In this document: positions 1 through 7,971 of the stretch, one piece after another
Numbering within the stretch: position 1 is the stretch's first letter
How the letters are laid out: every line of letters starts with the position of its first letter
NCBI RefSeq assembly: GCF_032193765.1
Contig: NZ_JAVBIJ010000001.1
Coordinates: forward strand, 3,224,001-3,288,000
Direction of reading: 5' to 3'
Length of the DNA: 64,000 nucleotides
Source: Rhodoferax potami
Lineage (GTDB): Bacteria; Pseudomonadota; Gammaproteobacteria; Burkholderiales; Burkholderiaceae_C
The notes under the pieces: model-generated
The model's input: the letters and a program-made list of their open reading frames with translations, nothing else
Databases searched by the model: none
What the model was told of the DNA's origin: nothing
Made by a program: the position numbers and the translations under genes

Positions 1-149
1 CTCCGGCACAGGCTTGTGCTGTGACCACGATAACGCAGTCTTTGGCAGGTGTGAAGTACCTGTGACAAGACGCTGAGCAGCATTGTTGAGCCAAATCGGG
101 CTGCTGGCGCTAAAATCCACCCATACCAACGACACCCTGAGGATCGACC

Positions 150-290
150 ATGTCTGCACCCGTTCACTCCGATGACAACCACCCCGCCGATCCGGTGGAC
201 GAGGTAGTGCCTTTGATGCCTATCGTGCTGCCCATCGTGGGTGCCGTGTTGATGTTTCTATTGGCGTTCATTGCAGTGTCCATGGCCTGA
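150..290 (+). CDS. Small single-pass membrane protein, 46 aa, unknown function
   Basis: A short frame from ATG at 150 to TGA at 288-290, preceded by a good ribosome binding site (GAGGA, about 6 bases upstream). The first 20 residues are polar and acidic (His, Asp, Pro rich). The rest, from about residue 22, is one hydrophobic helix rich in Val, Leu, Ile and Ala that runs to the C-terminus, so the product is probably a single-pass inner-membrane peptide. An intrinsic terminator follows about 30 bases after the stop (322-346), which supports a separate short transcript. I do not recognise a family and assign no function. Confidence 0.55.
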   Translation: MSAPVHSDDNHPADPVDEVVPLMPIVLPIVGAVLMFLLAFIAVSMA

Positions 291-304
291 CAGGGGCGGA
301 CCCG

Positions 305-886
305 ATGGCCTCCGGCATCCAACAAGCGGCTTCGGCCGCTTTTTTATTGGGCATTGCAGCAGGCGTTTCTACGGCGACGCCACTGGATAGCAAGGCAGCA
401 GTTTGCCCTGCCCTCTGGCAAAAGAACCTGCCCCGCCTGCAAGACGACAGTCCCCAGAACCTGTGCCAGTACAGCGGCAAAGTGGCTCTGGTCGTGAACA
501 CCGCCAGCTATTGCGGTTTTACCTCGCAGTACCAAGGCCTTGAAAAGGTATACGCCCGCTTTCAGCAGCGCGGCCTAGTGGTGATGGGCTTCCCATCGAA
601 CGATTTCGGTCAGCAAGAGCCCGGCAATAGCAAGCAGATTGCGGACCTGTGCTTCAACACCTACGGGGTGAAGTTCCCGATGTTCGCGAAGAGCGCCGTC
701 ACAGGGGTACAGGCCAATCCCCTATTCAAAGAGCTGGCGGCGCAGACGGGCCAGAGCCCGCGCTGGAACTTTCACAAGTACCTAGTGGACCGGCGCGGCA
801 AAGTGGTGGGCAGCTTCCCTAGTGACATGTCCCCGGAAGACCCGAAGCTGATCGCCCAGATTGAAAAGGTATTGACGGCTCCCTGA
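305..886 (+). CDS. Glutathione peroxidase family protein
   Basis: Thioredoxin-fold peroxidase reducing hydrogen peroxide or lipid hydroperoxides with glutathione or thioredoxin. The catalytic Cys lies in NTASYCGFT (C70 in the long form), followed by the family segment GFPSNDFGQQEPG with the catalytic Gln and by RWNFHKYLVD with Trp and Asn. Bacterial members are usually about 160-185 residues; this frame gives 193, with a weakly hydrophobic N-terminus that might act as an export signal. The start is uncertain: the ATG at 305 lacks a clear ribosome binding site and the strong terminator at 322-346 lies within the first 14 codons. A TTG at 347, just after the terminator, is an alternative that gives 179 residues. 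The family call is firm; the start and export are not. Confidence 0.85.
   Translation: MASGIQQAASAAFLLGIAAGVSTATPLDSKAAVCPALWQKNLPRLQDDSPQNLCQYSGKVALVVNTASYCGFTSQYQGLEKVYARFQQRGLVVMGFPSNDFGQQEPGNSKQIADLCFNTYGVKFPMFAKSAVTGVQANPLFKELAAQTGQSPRWNFHKYLVDRRGKVVGSFPSDMSPEDPKLIAQIEKVLTAP
322..346 (+). terminator. Intrinsic terminator with TTCG loop, overlapping the next gene's start
   Basis: AAGCGGC, loop TTCG, GCCGCTT, then a T-run: a perfect 7-bp stem with a stable tetraloop. It suits the 46-aa gene at 150-290, yet it lies inside the first codons of the longest glutathione peroxidase frame. Confidence 0.75.
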
Positions 887-908
887 GCCGGTACCGCGAT
901 TTCCACAG

Positions 909-932
909 GGCGAGGATTTCTCGCCTTTTTTT
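909..932 (+). terminator. Intrinsic terminator after glutathione peroxidase
   Basis: GGCGAG, loop GATTT, CTCGCC, then seven T. It starts 22 bases after the stop codon at 886. Confidence 0.8.
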
Positions 933-973
933 GGGCCTCTTATTTTCGCGCATGAATCAATGCGCCTTTTGCA

Positions 974-1005
974 TAAAGTTAAGCAGTAATCGCTTTGTAA
1001 CTTTA
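974..1005. promoter_or_regulatory. Inverted repeat in the pckG upstream region
   Basis: TAAAGTTA (974-981) and its exact complement TAACTTTA (998-1005), with centres 24 bp apart, in an AT-rich stretch 140-175 bases upstream of pckG. The arms and the spacing of about two helical turns would suit a dimeric regulator, but no cognate protein can be named. Confidence 0.35.
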
Positions 1006-1112
1006 GAACGAGTTCATAGAATCAGGCTCCTGATCCAAAGGCTTCAAAGCCAATGCGTCGGACGAAAGCCGGTTTCTCAAAGTTCGTGGCTGAGCGCGTG
1101 GCAGCACCTGAT

Positions 1113-1133
1113 TTTGAAAAGACGATTTTCAAA
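1113..1133. promoter_or_regulatory. Palindrome just upstream of the pckG ribosome binding site
   Basis: TTTGAAAA, spacer GACGA, TTTTCAAA: perfect 8-bp arms ending 14 bases before the ATG and just ahead of the AGGAG ribosome binding site. It could be an operator or a weak leader hairpin. The right half resembles the LacI-type sites upstream of ytfQ and the beta-glucosidase, but the 5-bp spacer differs. Confidence 0.4.
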
Positions 1134-1147
1134 CTTAGGAGCTTTTT

Positions 1148-3034
1148 ATGAACGCACCCGTGATGCAGGGCTTGTCCCTCAACACCCCCAGCTACGTCAA
1201 AAACCCAGCCTTGGTCGCTTGGGTGGCCGACATGGTGGCTTTGTGCAAACCCAAAGACGTGTACTGGTGCGACGGCTCTGAAGAAGAGTACCAACGCCTG
1301 TGCCAACAGTTGGTCGATGCGGGCACCTTCAAAAAACTCAACCCGCTCAAGCGCCCTAACAGTTTCCTCGCCTGCTCCGACCCGACCGACGTGGCCCGCG
1401 TGGAAGACCGCACTTACATCTGCGCAGAGAGCAAAGAAAACGCCGGCCCCACCAACAACTGGATGGCCCCTGCAGAGATGCGCAAGATTCTGCAAACCGG
1501 TCAGGCCGATGGCACACCCGCCCTGTTTGACGGCTGCATGAAAGGCCGCACCATGTATGTGGTGCCTTTCTCCATGGGCCCCTTGGGCTCGCACATTGCG
1601 CACATCGGCATCGAGTTGTCTGACAGCGCCTACGTGGCGGTTAACCAGCGCATCATGACCCGCATGGGCAAGGCGGTGTATGACGTGTTGGGCGTAGACG
1701 GCGCTTTCGTGCCCTGCGTGCACACCGTGGGCGCACCTTTGGCAGAAGGCCAGGCCGATGTGAAGTGGCCTTGCAACAAGACCAAGTACATCGTGCACTA
1801 CCCCGAGACCCGCGAAATCTGGTCTTATGGCTCGGGCTACGGCGGCAACGCCCTGTTGGGCAAAAAGTGCTTTGCACTGCGTATTGCCTCCAACATGGGG
1901 CGTGACCAAGGCTGGTTGGCAGAACACATGCTCATCCTGGGCGTGACCAACCCAGAGGGCAAGAAGTACCACGTGGCAGCGGCTTTCCCTAGCGCCTGCG
2001 GTAAAACCAACTTCTCGATGCTGGTGCCGCCCACCGGATTTGAAGGCTGGAAGGTCACCACCATCGGTGACGACATCGCCTGGATCAAGCCGAATGCCGA
2101 CGGCAAGTTGTATGCCATCAACCCCGAAGCAGGTTACTTCGGCGTAGCTCCCGGCACCAACTATCACACCAACCCCAACTGCATGGCCAGCTTGGACAAG
2201 AACGTGATTTTCACCAACGTCGCGCTGACCGACGATGGCGACATCTGGTGGGAAGGCATGGAAAAAGACACCGGCGGCATGCCGGACCACTTGATTGACT
2301 GGCAAGGCAAGGACTGGACTCCCGCCATCGCCAAGGAAACCGGCGCCAAAGCCGCCCACCCCAATGCCCGCTTTACGGTCGCCGCCGGCAACAACCCCGC
2401 GCTGGACAGCCAGTGGGACGATGCCAACGGTGTGGCGATTGACGCCTTCATCTTCGGTGGCCGCCGCTCCACCACCGTGCCATTGGTCACAGAGGCACGC
2501 AACTGGACCGAAGGCGTCTACATGGCCGCGACCATGGGCTCCGAGACCACCGCAGCAGCCACCGGCCAAGCAGGTATCGTGCGCCGCGACCCGTTTGCGA
2601 TGTTGCCTTTCATGGGCTACAACATGAGCGACTACTTCCAACACTGGCTCAACATCGGCTCCAAGCTGGCCGGTAGCGGTGCCAAGCAGCCCAAAATCTT
2701 CACCACCAACTGGTTCCGTAAGGGTGAAGACGGCAAATTCGTCTGGCCTGGCTACGGTGAAAACATGCGCGTTCTGAAATGGATGATCGACCGCCTGGAA
2801 GGCAAGGCCGCCGGCGTCGAGACCGGTTTCGGTGTGGCCCCAGCGTACAGCGAAATCAATTGGACCGGACTGGACTTCACTCAAGTGCAGTTTGACTCCG
2901 TAACCAGCCTGAGCAAAGACGACTGGAAGGCAGAAATCGCCTTGCACACCGAACTATTCAGCCAGCTGGCCTACCATTTGCCGAAGGAACTCGAAGAGAC
3001 CAAAACCCAACTGGCCCAGCGTTTAGCTGCCTGA
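1148..3034 (+). CDS. pckG: Phosphoenolpyruvate carboxykinase, GTP-dependent
   Basis: Cytosolic enzyme interconverting oxaloacetate plus GTP and phosphoenolpyruvate plus CO2 plus GDP, the entry step of gluconeogenesis from organic acids. At 628 residues it has the length of the GTP class, unlike the ATP class of about 540. The kinase-1a P-loop is FPSACGKTN at about 280-288, with the reactive Cys at 284 typical of the GTP enzymes. The Arg-containing R-loop is near 80-90, and the nucleotide/metal segment FGGRRSTT lies near 437. ATG 1148 is preceded by AGGAG. A strong terminator follows at 3088-3116, so the gene is monocistronic. Two inverted repeats in its 260-base leader may be regulatory. Confidence 0.97.
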   Translation: MNAPVMQGLSLNTPSYVKNPALVAWVADMVALCKPKDVYWCDGSEEEYQRLCQQLVDAGTFKKLNPLKRPNSFLACSDPTDVARVEDRTYICAESKENAGPTNNWMAPAEMRKILQTGQADGTPALFDGCMKGRTMYVVPFSMGPLGSHIAHIGIELSDSAYVAVNQRIMTRMGKAVYDVLGVDGAFVPCVHTVGAPLAEGQADVKWPCNKTKYIVHYPETREIWSYGSGYGGNALLGKKCFALRIASNMGRDQGWLAEHMLILGVTNPEGKKYHVAAAFPSACGKTNFSMLVPPTGFEGWKVTTIGDDIAWIKPNADGKLYAINPEAGYFGVAPGTNYHTNPNCMASLDKNVIFTNVALTDDGDIWWEGMEKDTGGMPDHLIDWQGKDWTPAIAKETGAKAAHPNARFTVAAGNNPALDSQWDDANGVAIDAFIFGGRRSTTVPLVTEARNWTEGVYMAATMGSETTAAATGQAGIVRRDPFAMLPFMGYNMSDYFQHWLNIGSKLAGSGAKQPKIFTTNWFRKGEDGKFVWPGYGENMRVLKWMIDRLEGKAAGVETGFGVAPAYSEINWTGLDFTQVQFDSVTSLSKDDWKAEIALHTELFSQLAYHLPKELEETKTQLAQRLAA

Positions 3035-3087
3035 GGGACACACCCAGAGCCAGGCGCAGCGAACACCGCTGCAGCCTGCCACACAAC

Positions 3088-3116
3088 AAAAAAGCCACCT
3101 TGCGGTGGCTTTTTTT
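3088..3116 (+). terminator. Terminator shared by pckG and the convergent membrane-protein gene
   Basis: AGCCACC, loop TTGC, GGTGGCT, with T7 on one side and A6 on the other, so it can act in both directions between the two convergent genes. Confidence 0.85.
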
Positions 3117-3160
3117 CGTCACGACCCGTGAGCGAGGGTCGGAATCAACACGGGATCAGG

Positions 3161-3568
3161 TCAGATCTGGCTCTGGCTGCGCAACCAGGCGTGTTGCAGT
3201 TCGGCCATGATGCGGGGATCGTGGTGGGCATATTCCCACATCTTTTCTTCCATGCGGCGCACTTTGTAGGACTGCACAGCCACTGCCATGAACGTGGCTA
3301 AACCTGAGGAAACTTTGCGCAGGGGAGGCGCCAGCAGAGCCAAAGCGGCAAATGCGACGGTCCACAACGCGACCCAAGCCGCCAACATATGGCCGTCGAC
3401 CCAAGTGTCGATCACTTGGTCGGCAACCACCAACAAGGCGGACAGCACAGCCGCGAGCAACATGCCGGACAGAGTGCGGGAGGCTTCCACGGTTTCACGG
3501 CGTACGCGGGTGGCACGGGGCTGAGCGGTGGAATACGAAAAATAGGGGGTAGAGGTAACGGGTGTCAT
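3161..3568 (-). CDS. Hypothetical two-helix membrane protein
   Basis: A 135-residue protein on the minus strand. The start at 3568 is chosen because AAGGAG lies just upstream; a start 30 bases earlier has no such site. A basic, Ser/Thr/Arg-rich head (residues 1-33) is followed by two hydrophobic helices at about 35-55 and 60-80, then a possible third short amphipathic segment. The polar tail ends in a Met/Glu/His/Arg-rich stretch (EEKMWEYAHHDPRIMAEL). The layout suggests an inner-membrane protein with a cytosolic tail. No family is recognised with confidence. It is divergent from the LysR gene at 3699. Confidence 0.7.
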   Translation of the reverse strand: MTPVTSTPYFSYSTAQPRATRVRRETVEASRTLSGMLLAAVLSALLVVADQVIDTWVDGHMLAAWVALWTVAFAALALLAPPLRKVSSGLATFMAVAVQSYKVRRMEEKMWEYAHHDPRIMAELQHAWLRSQSQI

Positions 3569-3698
3569 GGCAAACTCCTTGAAAAGGTTGATGCTCACTG
3601 GATAAAAATTTTTGAAGTGAGCGAATCATAGGGTTTCCCCTAGTGTCATTCAACTTTATGTTGGTGATGCTTGGTATTCACGGCATTTATAGTTAGCC

Positions 3699-4661
3699 AT
3701 GCCCACCAACCGCATCAATCTCCGGACTTTTGATCTGAACCTGCTCAAGGTCTTTGATGTCGTCATGTCCGAGCGCAGCCTGACCCGGGCTGCCACCCAA
3801 CTCAACCTCACCCAACCGGCAGTCAGTAACGCGCTGCGTCGCCTGCGCGAGGCGCTGAACGACGAGCTGCTGGTGCGCAACGGCCGTACCCTAGAGCCGA
3901 CCGCCCGCGGGCAAGAGCTGTGGCCCGCCGTGCGCGAGACGCTGCAAAAGCTGCAGGCATCTCTCGCCCCCAGCGTGTTTGAGCCCAGCGGTGCCACCAC
4001 GACCTTTGTACTCACCATGGCTGACGCGACCGCGGCGGAGCTAATGCCCGGCCTGGTCAAAGTGCTGGCCCGGGATGCCCCGGGCGTGTCGCTACGGGTG
4101 GTGCCGCTCACCACCCGCGACCCGCGCAAAGTGCTGGAAGAAGGCGGAGCAGACCTGGCCATCGGCCACTTCCCGGCGGTGCTAGCCGACCTGACCGCGC
4201 GCGCACAGGCCGGCGCTGCCGAGACTTTTTTGCACCACCGCCTGTTTGTGGGCGACTATGTGTGCGTCATGCGCAAGGACCACCCCTTGACGGTGGGCGA
4301 ATTGACGCTGGATCGCTTCTGCGCGGCGTCGCACATGTTGGTGAGCTTCTCGGGGCGGGCCTTCGGCTTCATTGACGAATCGCTGGTCAGCCTCAAGCGC
4401 ACGCGCCGGGTTGTGCTCACGGTGAACCAGTTTTTTACGGCGGGCAAGGTGGTGGTGCAGTCCGACCTGCTGACGGTGCTGCCGCGCCATTTTGTGAATG
4501 TGACGGGCTATGCCGATCAACTCGTGATCCGCGAGCTGCCGTTTGCCGTGCCGCCGATCCAGGTGGATGCGCTGTGGCACCAACGCCTAGACGGTGCCAG
4601 CCCCCACGCATGGCTGCGAACCCAGGTGGCAGCGCTGGGTCAAACCATTTTTTCAGCATGA
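3699..4661 (+). CDS. LysR-family transcriptional regulator (NodD/LeuO-like branch)
   Basis: A 320-residue regulator with the N-terminal winged helix-turn-helix (about residues 8-67: FDLNLLKVFDVVMSERSLTR, then QPAVSNALRRLRE) and the C-terminal periplasmic-binding-protein-like effector domain. The FDLNLLxVFDxV start with NALRRLR is the pattern of the NodD/SyrM/LeuO-like subgroup. Its stop overlaps the start of the metallophosphoesterase (ATGA at 4658-4661), so the two are translationally coupled. It is divergent from the membrane-protein gene at 3161-3568. Its effector and targets are unknown. Confidence 0.92.
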   Translation: MPTNRINLRTFDLNLLKVFDVVMSERSLTRAATQLNLTQPAVSNALRRLREALNDELLVRNGRTLEPTARGQELWPAVRETLQKLQASLAPSVFEPSGATTTFVLTMADATAAELMPGLVKVLARDAPGVSLRVVPLTTRDPRKVLEEGGADLAIGHFPAVLADLTARAQAGAAETFLHHRLFVGDYVCVMRKDHPLTVGELTLDRFCAASHMLVSFSGRAFGFIDESLVSLKRTRRVVLTVNQFFTAGKVVVQSDLLTVLPRHFVNVTGYADQLVIRELPFAVPPIQVDALWHQRLDGASPHAWLRTQVAALGQTIFSA

Positions 4662-5458
4662 AGATTCAACTGCTCTCAGACCTCCACCTGGAGGCGCACC
4701 CTCATTGGCAAGCCACGCCGCTGCCCGGCGCTGACCTGCTGGTGCTGGCCGGAGATATCGGCTCGTACCAGCCCGGGTCCCAGCTGGCGGGAGACGACTT
4801 CGGGCTGGAGCGCTTTTCGCCCCTGCACGGCTGGCCGGTGCCGGTGCTGTTTGTGCCGGGCAACCACGAGTACGACACCCTCGACTTTGACGAAGCCCAC
4901 ACGCGCCTGCGCGCGACCTGTGCCCGCTTAGGCGTTCAGTGGCTGGAGCGCGAGGCTCTGGTGATGCACGGCGTGCGCTTCATCGGCACCACGCTTTGGA
5001 CCGACTTTGATGCGCTGGCCGCGAGTGAGCCGCCCGAGCGGCAACTCAAGGCGCGAGAAAAGGCATTCCGCGCTGCCAACTATTACCTGAAGAAAGCCCT
5101 TGTCTCCCGCCACGGTGCACCGTGGCTGGCAGAGGGCCTGCGCGAGCAGGCCATGACCTGCCAAGCTTGGTTGCGCGCGGCTCTTTCAGAGCCGCACCAG
5201 GGGCCCACGGTAGTGGTGACACACTTTGCCCCCAGCTTGAAAAGTGCCGATCCGCGCTACGGCATGGTGCCCGGCACCGCAGGCTTTTGCAATGCGCTGG
5301 ACGACTTGCTCCCCGCAGCAGACCTGTGGCTGCACGGCCACTTGCACGCCCCGAGCGATTACCGCGTGGGCCGCTGCCGTGTGGTGGCCAACCCGCTTGG
5401 CTATGTGCGCAAAAACGAGCAACTGGGCTTTCGGTCAGACTTTTTAATCGAAGTCTGA
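4658..5458 (+). CDS. Metallophosphoesterase (calcineurin-like)
   Basis: A 266-residue two-metal phosphoesterase. Metal-ligand motifs appear in order: DLHLE (residues 8-12), GDIG (32-35), GNHEYD (near 67-72), HFAPS in the middle, and GHLH near the C-terminus, the full calcineurin-type set. Substrates of this family include nucleotides, phosphodiesters and phosphoproteins and cannot be read from the sequence. The start at 4658 overlaps the stop of the LysR gene, and DLH then sits at the very N-terminus as is usual. No signal peptide is visible, so it is probably cytosolic. Confidence 0.9.
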   Translation: MKIQLLSDLHLEAHPHWQATPLPGADLLVLAGDIGSYQPGSQLAGDDFGLERFSPLHGWPVPVLFVPGNHEYDTLDFDEAHTRLRATCARLGVQWLEREALVMHGVRFIGTTLWTDFDALAASEPPERQLKAREKAFRAANYYLKKALVSRHGAPWLAEGLREQAMTCQAWLRAALSEPHQGPTVVVTHFAPSLKSADPRYGMVPGTAGFCNALDDLLPAADLWLHGHLHAPSDYRVGRCRVVANPLGYVRKNEQLGFRSDFLIEV

Positions 5459-5469
5459 CACTCCCCCCG

Positions 5470-6363
5470 CTACCAATTCATCGGGGCAGCCGGTCGCAAA
5501 TAGCTGGCAAAGCGCGGCACCCCCTGCGCAGTGAGGCCCCGGTAGCGGAACGTGACCCAACTGCCCACCGCCGGCGGGTCTGCGCGCTCGGCATCGGTGA
5601 AGCCGCTTCCGAGTTTGAAACGATGCGCTTTGGCACCTTCAGTGGCGCGCCACTCGACCCACAGCGCGCCGGTCCGGCCCTGCAAACGACCCTGCCCCGC
5701 CACATGCGAGAGCACGCGGGCTTCGGCATCTTGATACTGCTTGAGCTTGACCAAGTCTGCCGAGCGGCCCGCCTGGTACAGCGCGCTGGCCCGGTGCAAC
5801 ATCAAGCCCTCACCGCCCGCGCGGGTGGTATCCGCCAGCAGCGCCTGCAAGCCCGCAGCATCCGGGGCAGGGCTTTGCAGCACCGGTTGCACCCATGCCT
5901 GTTGCATGGTTTGCACTGCGGCAAGTAGCGCTGCGTAACGGGCTTCAAAGCGGCCACCCTGCGCAGGCAAGTCAAACACCATGTAACGCAGGCCACGCCA
6001 AGCGGCATCGTCGGGCGACTCTCGCCGCGCGGTGGACACCGCCTCGGCAAAGCGCCCGCGACCGGCCCACAACTCACCATCCAGCGCAAAGGCGGGCCAA
6101 CCCGCGGTAAACCATGCAGGGGCTTCGATACGATGGCCGCCCCGCGTGAGCAATTGCCTGCCATCCCAATAGGCGCGCACCCCATCGTATTTTTCGCTGA
6201 CCCAGGCATCGCCTCCGGCAAAGCTGGGCGTGTGCTCGGTGGCCAGCATCAAGGCGGGGCGGTTGGCCGCCTGCACCTTGCCGACCGGCAACATGGCCGC
6301 GAGCGCACTGGCGCCTAGCCATTTCAAAGAGCTACGGCGCCGGGTAAATAGCGCAATGACCAT
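5470..6363 (-). CDS. ATP-dependent DNA ligase, LigE type, with probable Tat signal
   Basis: A minimal 297-residue nucleotidyltransferase ligase sealing nicked DNA with ATP. Motif I is SEKYDGVRAYWDG with the adenylated Lys at 58; motif III is FALDGELWAG, motif IV GGEGLMLH, motif V VKLKQYQ. There is no helix-hairpin-helix or zinc domain, as expected for Lig E, an accessory ligase separate from the NAD-dependent LigA. The N-terminus TRRRSSLKWLG followed by a hydrophobic stretch and an Ala-x-Ala-like site near residue 32 looks like a twin-arginine signal, so the protein is probably periplasmic. Known LigE proteins are exported and have been linked to DNA uptake or extracellular DNA. It is convergent with the metallophosphoesterase and divergent from the usp gene. 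Confidence 0.9.
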   Translation of the reverse strand: MVIALFTRRRSSLKWLGASALAAMLPVGKVQAANRPALMLATEHTPSFAGGDAWVSEKYDGVRAYWDGRQLLTRGGHRIEAPAWFTAGWPAFALDGELWAGRGRFAEAVSTARRESPDDAAWRGLRYMVFDLPAQGGRFEARYAALLAAVQTMQQAWVQPVLQSPAPDAAGLQALLADTTRAGGEGLMLHRASALYQAGRSADLVKLKQYQDAEARVLSHVAGQGRLQGRTGALWVEWRATEGAKAHRFKLGSGFTDAERADPPAVGSWVTFRYRGLTAQGVPRFASYLRPAAPMNW

Positions 6364-6387
6364 ACATGCCTCCAGAGGGGGTGTTTC

Positions 6388-6401
6388 TTGACTTAGCGCA
6401 A
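6388..6401 (+). promoter_or_regulatory. Possible Fnr/Anr-like box upstream of the UspA gene
   Basis: TTGACTTAGCGCAA loosely matches the TTGAT-N4-ATCAA pattern (left half 4 of 5, right half 3 of 5). It lies about 52 bases upstream of the start of the universal stress gene. UspA genes are often oxygen or stress controlled, but the match is weak. Confidence 0.25.
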
Positions 6402-6452
6402 ATCCGCAGTCAGGAGCTGTTTTTACACTGGCCTCATAACCAGGAGATAACC

Positions 6453-6875
6453 ATGAAGATTTTGCTCGCTGTCGATGGAAGCTCTTACAGCAAAAAAATG
6501 CTGGCCTACTTGAGCACGCATGAAGCGCTCTTGGCTCCGGGCCACGACTACACCGTATTCAACGCCCAAACCGCCTTGCCCCCACGGGCCAAAGCGGCGC
6601 TCGGCAAAAGCACCGTGGACACTTACCACGCCGAAGAAGCGGCCAAGGTGCTGTCGACGACTACCAAGTTCTTGAAACGCCATGGCATAGATGCCAAGGT
6701 GGAGTGGAAGGTTGGCCCCGCCGGCAGCCTGATCGGCAAGCTGGCAGAGGACGGGCAGTTTGACCTTTTGGTCATGGGCTCCCACGGCCACAGTGCCCTG
6801 GGCAACCTGGTCATGGGCTCGGTCGCCACCCAGGTCTTGGCCCACTGCAAAACGCCGGTCTTGCTGGTCCGCTAA
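6453..6875 (+). CDS. Universal stress protein, UspA family
   Basis: A 140-residue single-domain Usp protein, a cytosolic ATP-binding homodimer induced by starvation and other stresses. It starts MKILLAVDGSSYS. Near the C-terminus is the nucleotide-binding signature G-x2-G-x9-G-S (MGSHGHSALG, then MGSVA), which marks the ATP-binding UspA/MJ0577 type. ATG 6453 is chosen because it has CAGGAG upstream and puts the first beta strand at the N-terminus; the frame is open further upstream. It is monocistronic, divergent from the ligase. Confidence 0.93.
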   Translation: MKILLAVDGSSYSKKMLAYLSTHEALLAPGHDYTVFNAQTALPPRAKAALGKSTVDTYHAEEAAKVLSTTTKFLKRHGIDAKVEWKVGPAGSLIGKLAEDGQFDLLVMGSHGHSALGNLVMGSVATQVLAHCKTPVLLVR

Positions 6876-6902
6876 GGTCCGTTGGCATTCGCGCCGCGGG
6901 CT

Positions 6903-7886
6903 TTACCAGCGCTGGTGCACCAAGGGTTTGGCGTACTGCTCATAGACATCCGCCAAGGCCTGCATGGTGGCGTGGCTGAGCAAGGGCATATCCGCTGCGG
7001 CGACGTTGTCGCTCACTTGGGCCGGGTTCTTGCCACCGGGAATGGTGCAGGTGACTGCCGGATTCATCTGGATCCAGCGCAAGGCCATTTGCGCCATGCT
7101 CATGCCGGCGGGCACCAGCGGCCGCATGGCCTCCACGGCCTCCAGGCCCACCCCGAAATCCAGCCCCGAGAAGGTTTCGCCCTTGTCAAAAGCCGCCCCT
7201 TCGCGGTTGAAGCCACGATGGTCATCAGCACCGAAGGTGCTTTGCGCATTCATCTTGCCGCTGAGCAAACCGCTGGACAGCGGCAAACGGGCCAGAATGC
7301 CCACACCGCGCTTTTGCGTTTGCTCGAACAGCAGCTCGGCCGGGCGCTGGCGGAACAGGTTGTAGATGATCTGCACACTCTGCACCCCGGGGTACTCGAT
7401 GGCCTTGAGCGCTTCTTCCACCTTCTCGACACTCACGCCGTAGTGGCGCAGCTTGCCGGCGGCCACTAGATCGTCCAGCACGCCGAAGACTTCGGGCATG
7501 TAAAACACGTCGGTCGGCGGGCAGTGCAGTTGCAGGAGGTCGATCGCCTCGGTCTCCAGGTTTTGCAGGCTGCGCTCCACAAAGGCAGTCAGGTTGGCGC
7601 GGGTGAAACCGGCTGCCACATGGGGCACCAGCCGGCGGCCGGCTTTGGTGGCTACATAAAACGGCTCGCTGCGCTCCTTGCGCAGGCGTGCCAGCAGGCG
7701 CTCGCTGCGGCCATCGCCATACACATCGGCGGTGTCGAAGAAGTTCACCCCCAGGTCCAGCGCACGGTGCAGGGCGGCCATGGAGTCCTTGTCATCGACC
7801 TCGCCCCAGGTACCCCCAATGGCCCAGGCGCCGAAGCTCACAGTGGAAACATTCCAGCCGGTACGGCCGAGAGGACGGTATTGCAT
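6903..7886 (-). CDS. Aldo/keto reductase
   Basis: A 327-residue NADP(H)-dependent oxidoreductase of the aldo/keto reductase TIM-barrel family. The catalytic tetrad is visible: Asp51 and Tyr56 in FFDTADVYGDG, Lys81 in VATKAGRR and His121 in LLQLHCPP. The closing segment CTIPGGKNPAQVSDN carries the usual coenzyme-binding residues. It is the gene after yjfF on the same strand, 85 bases away with a palindromic repeat between. It could be the last gene of the sugar-uptake operon and act on the imported sugar, but this rests on position only. Confidence 0.93.
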   Translation of the reverse strand: MQYRPLGRTGWNVSTVSFGAWAIGGTWGEVDDKDSMAALHRALDLGVNFFDTADVYGDGRSERLLARLRKERSEPFYVATKAGRRLVPHVAAGFTRANLTAFVERSLQNLETEAIDLLQLHCPPTDVFYMPEVFGVLDDLVAAGKLRHYGVSVEKVEEALKAIEYPGVQSVQIIYNLFRQRPAELLFEQTQKRGVGILARLPLSSGLLSGKMNAQSTFGADDHRGFNREGAAFDKGETFSGLDFGVGLEAVEAMRPLVPAGMSMAQMALRWIQMNPAVTCTIPGGKNPAQVSDNVAAADMPLLSHATMQALADVYEQYAKPLVHQRW

Positions 7887-7907
7887 AAGGATTTCCGGTG
7901 TTGTTTG

Positions 7908-7963
7908 CTATGAATTCAGGAGCTGCTTGCGCACATTCAATGGGCGCAAGCAGCCTATTTGAC
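7908..7963 (+). repeat. Dispersed palindromic element, copy A
   Basis: GCTATG, TTCAGGAGC, then a perfect 11-bp stem GCTGCTTGCGC (7922-7932) and GCGCAAGCAGC (7944-7954) with an 11-base loop, then CCTATTTG. It is a clear member of the family seen also at 13919, 16366, 19810, 28314, 42639 and 47147. It sits between yjfF and the aldo/keto reductase. Confidence 0.8.
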
Positions 7964-7971
7964 TCTAAAGT

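Noticed and set aside
1..149. Possible gene or regulatory site at the window start
   Set aside because: No frame with a start and family features and no clear promoter or repeat could be seen.
1022..2947. A long open frame antisense to pckG (641 codons)
   Set aside because: It mirrors the codon structure of a certain gene on the other strand, has no ribosome binding site and no recognisable protein features. Similar antisense frames over the aminotransferase (18390-19565), acyl-CoA dehydrogenase (31455-33275) and RND (52048-53583) genes were dropped for the same reason.
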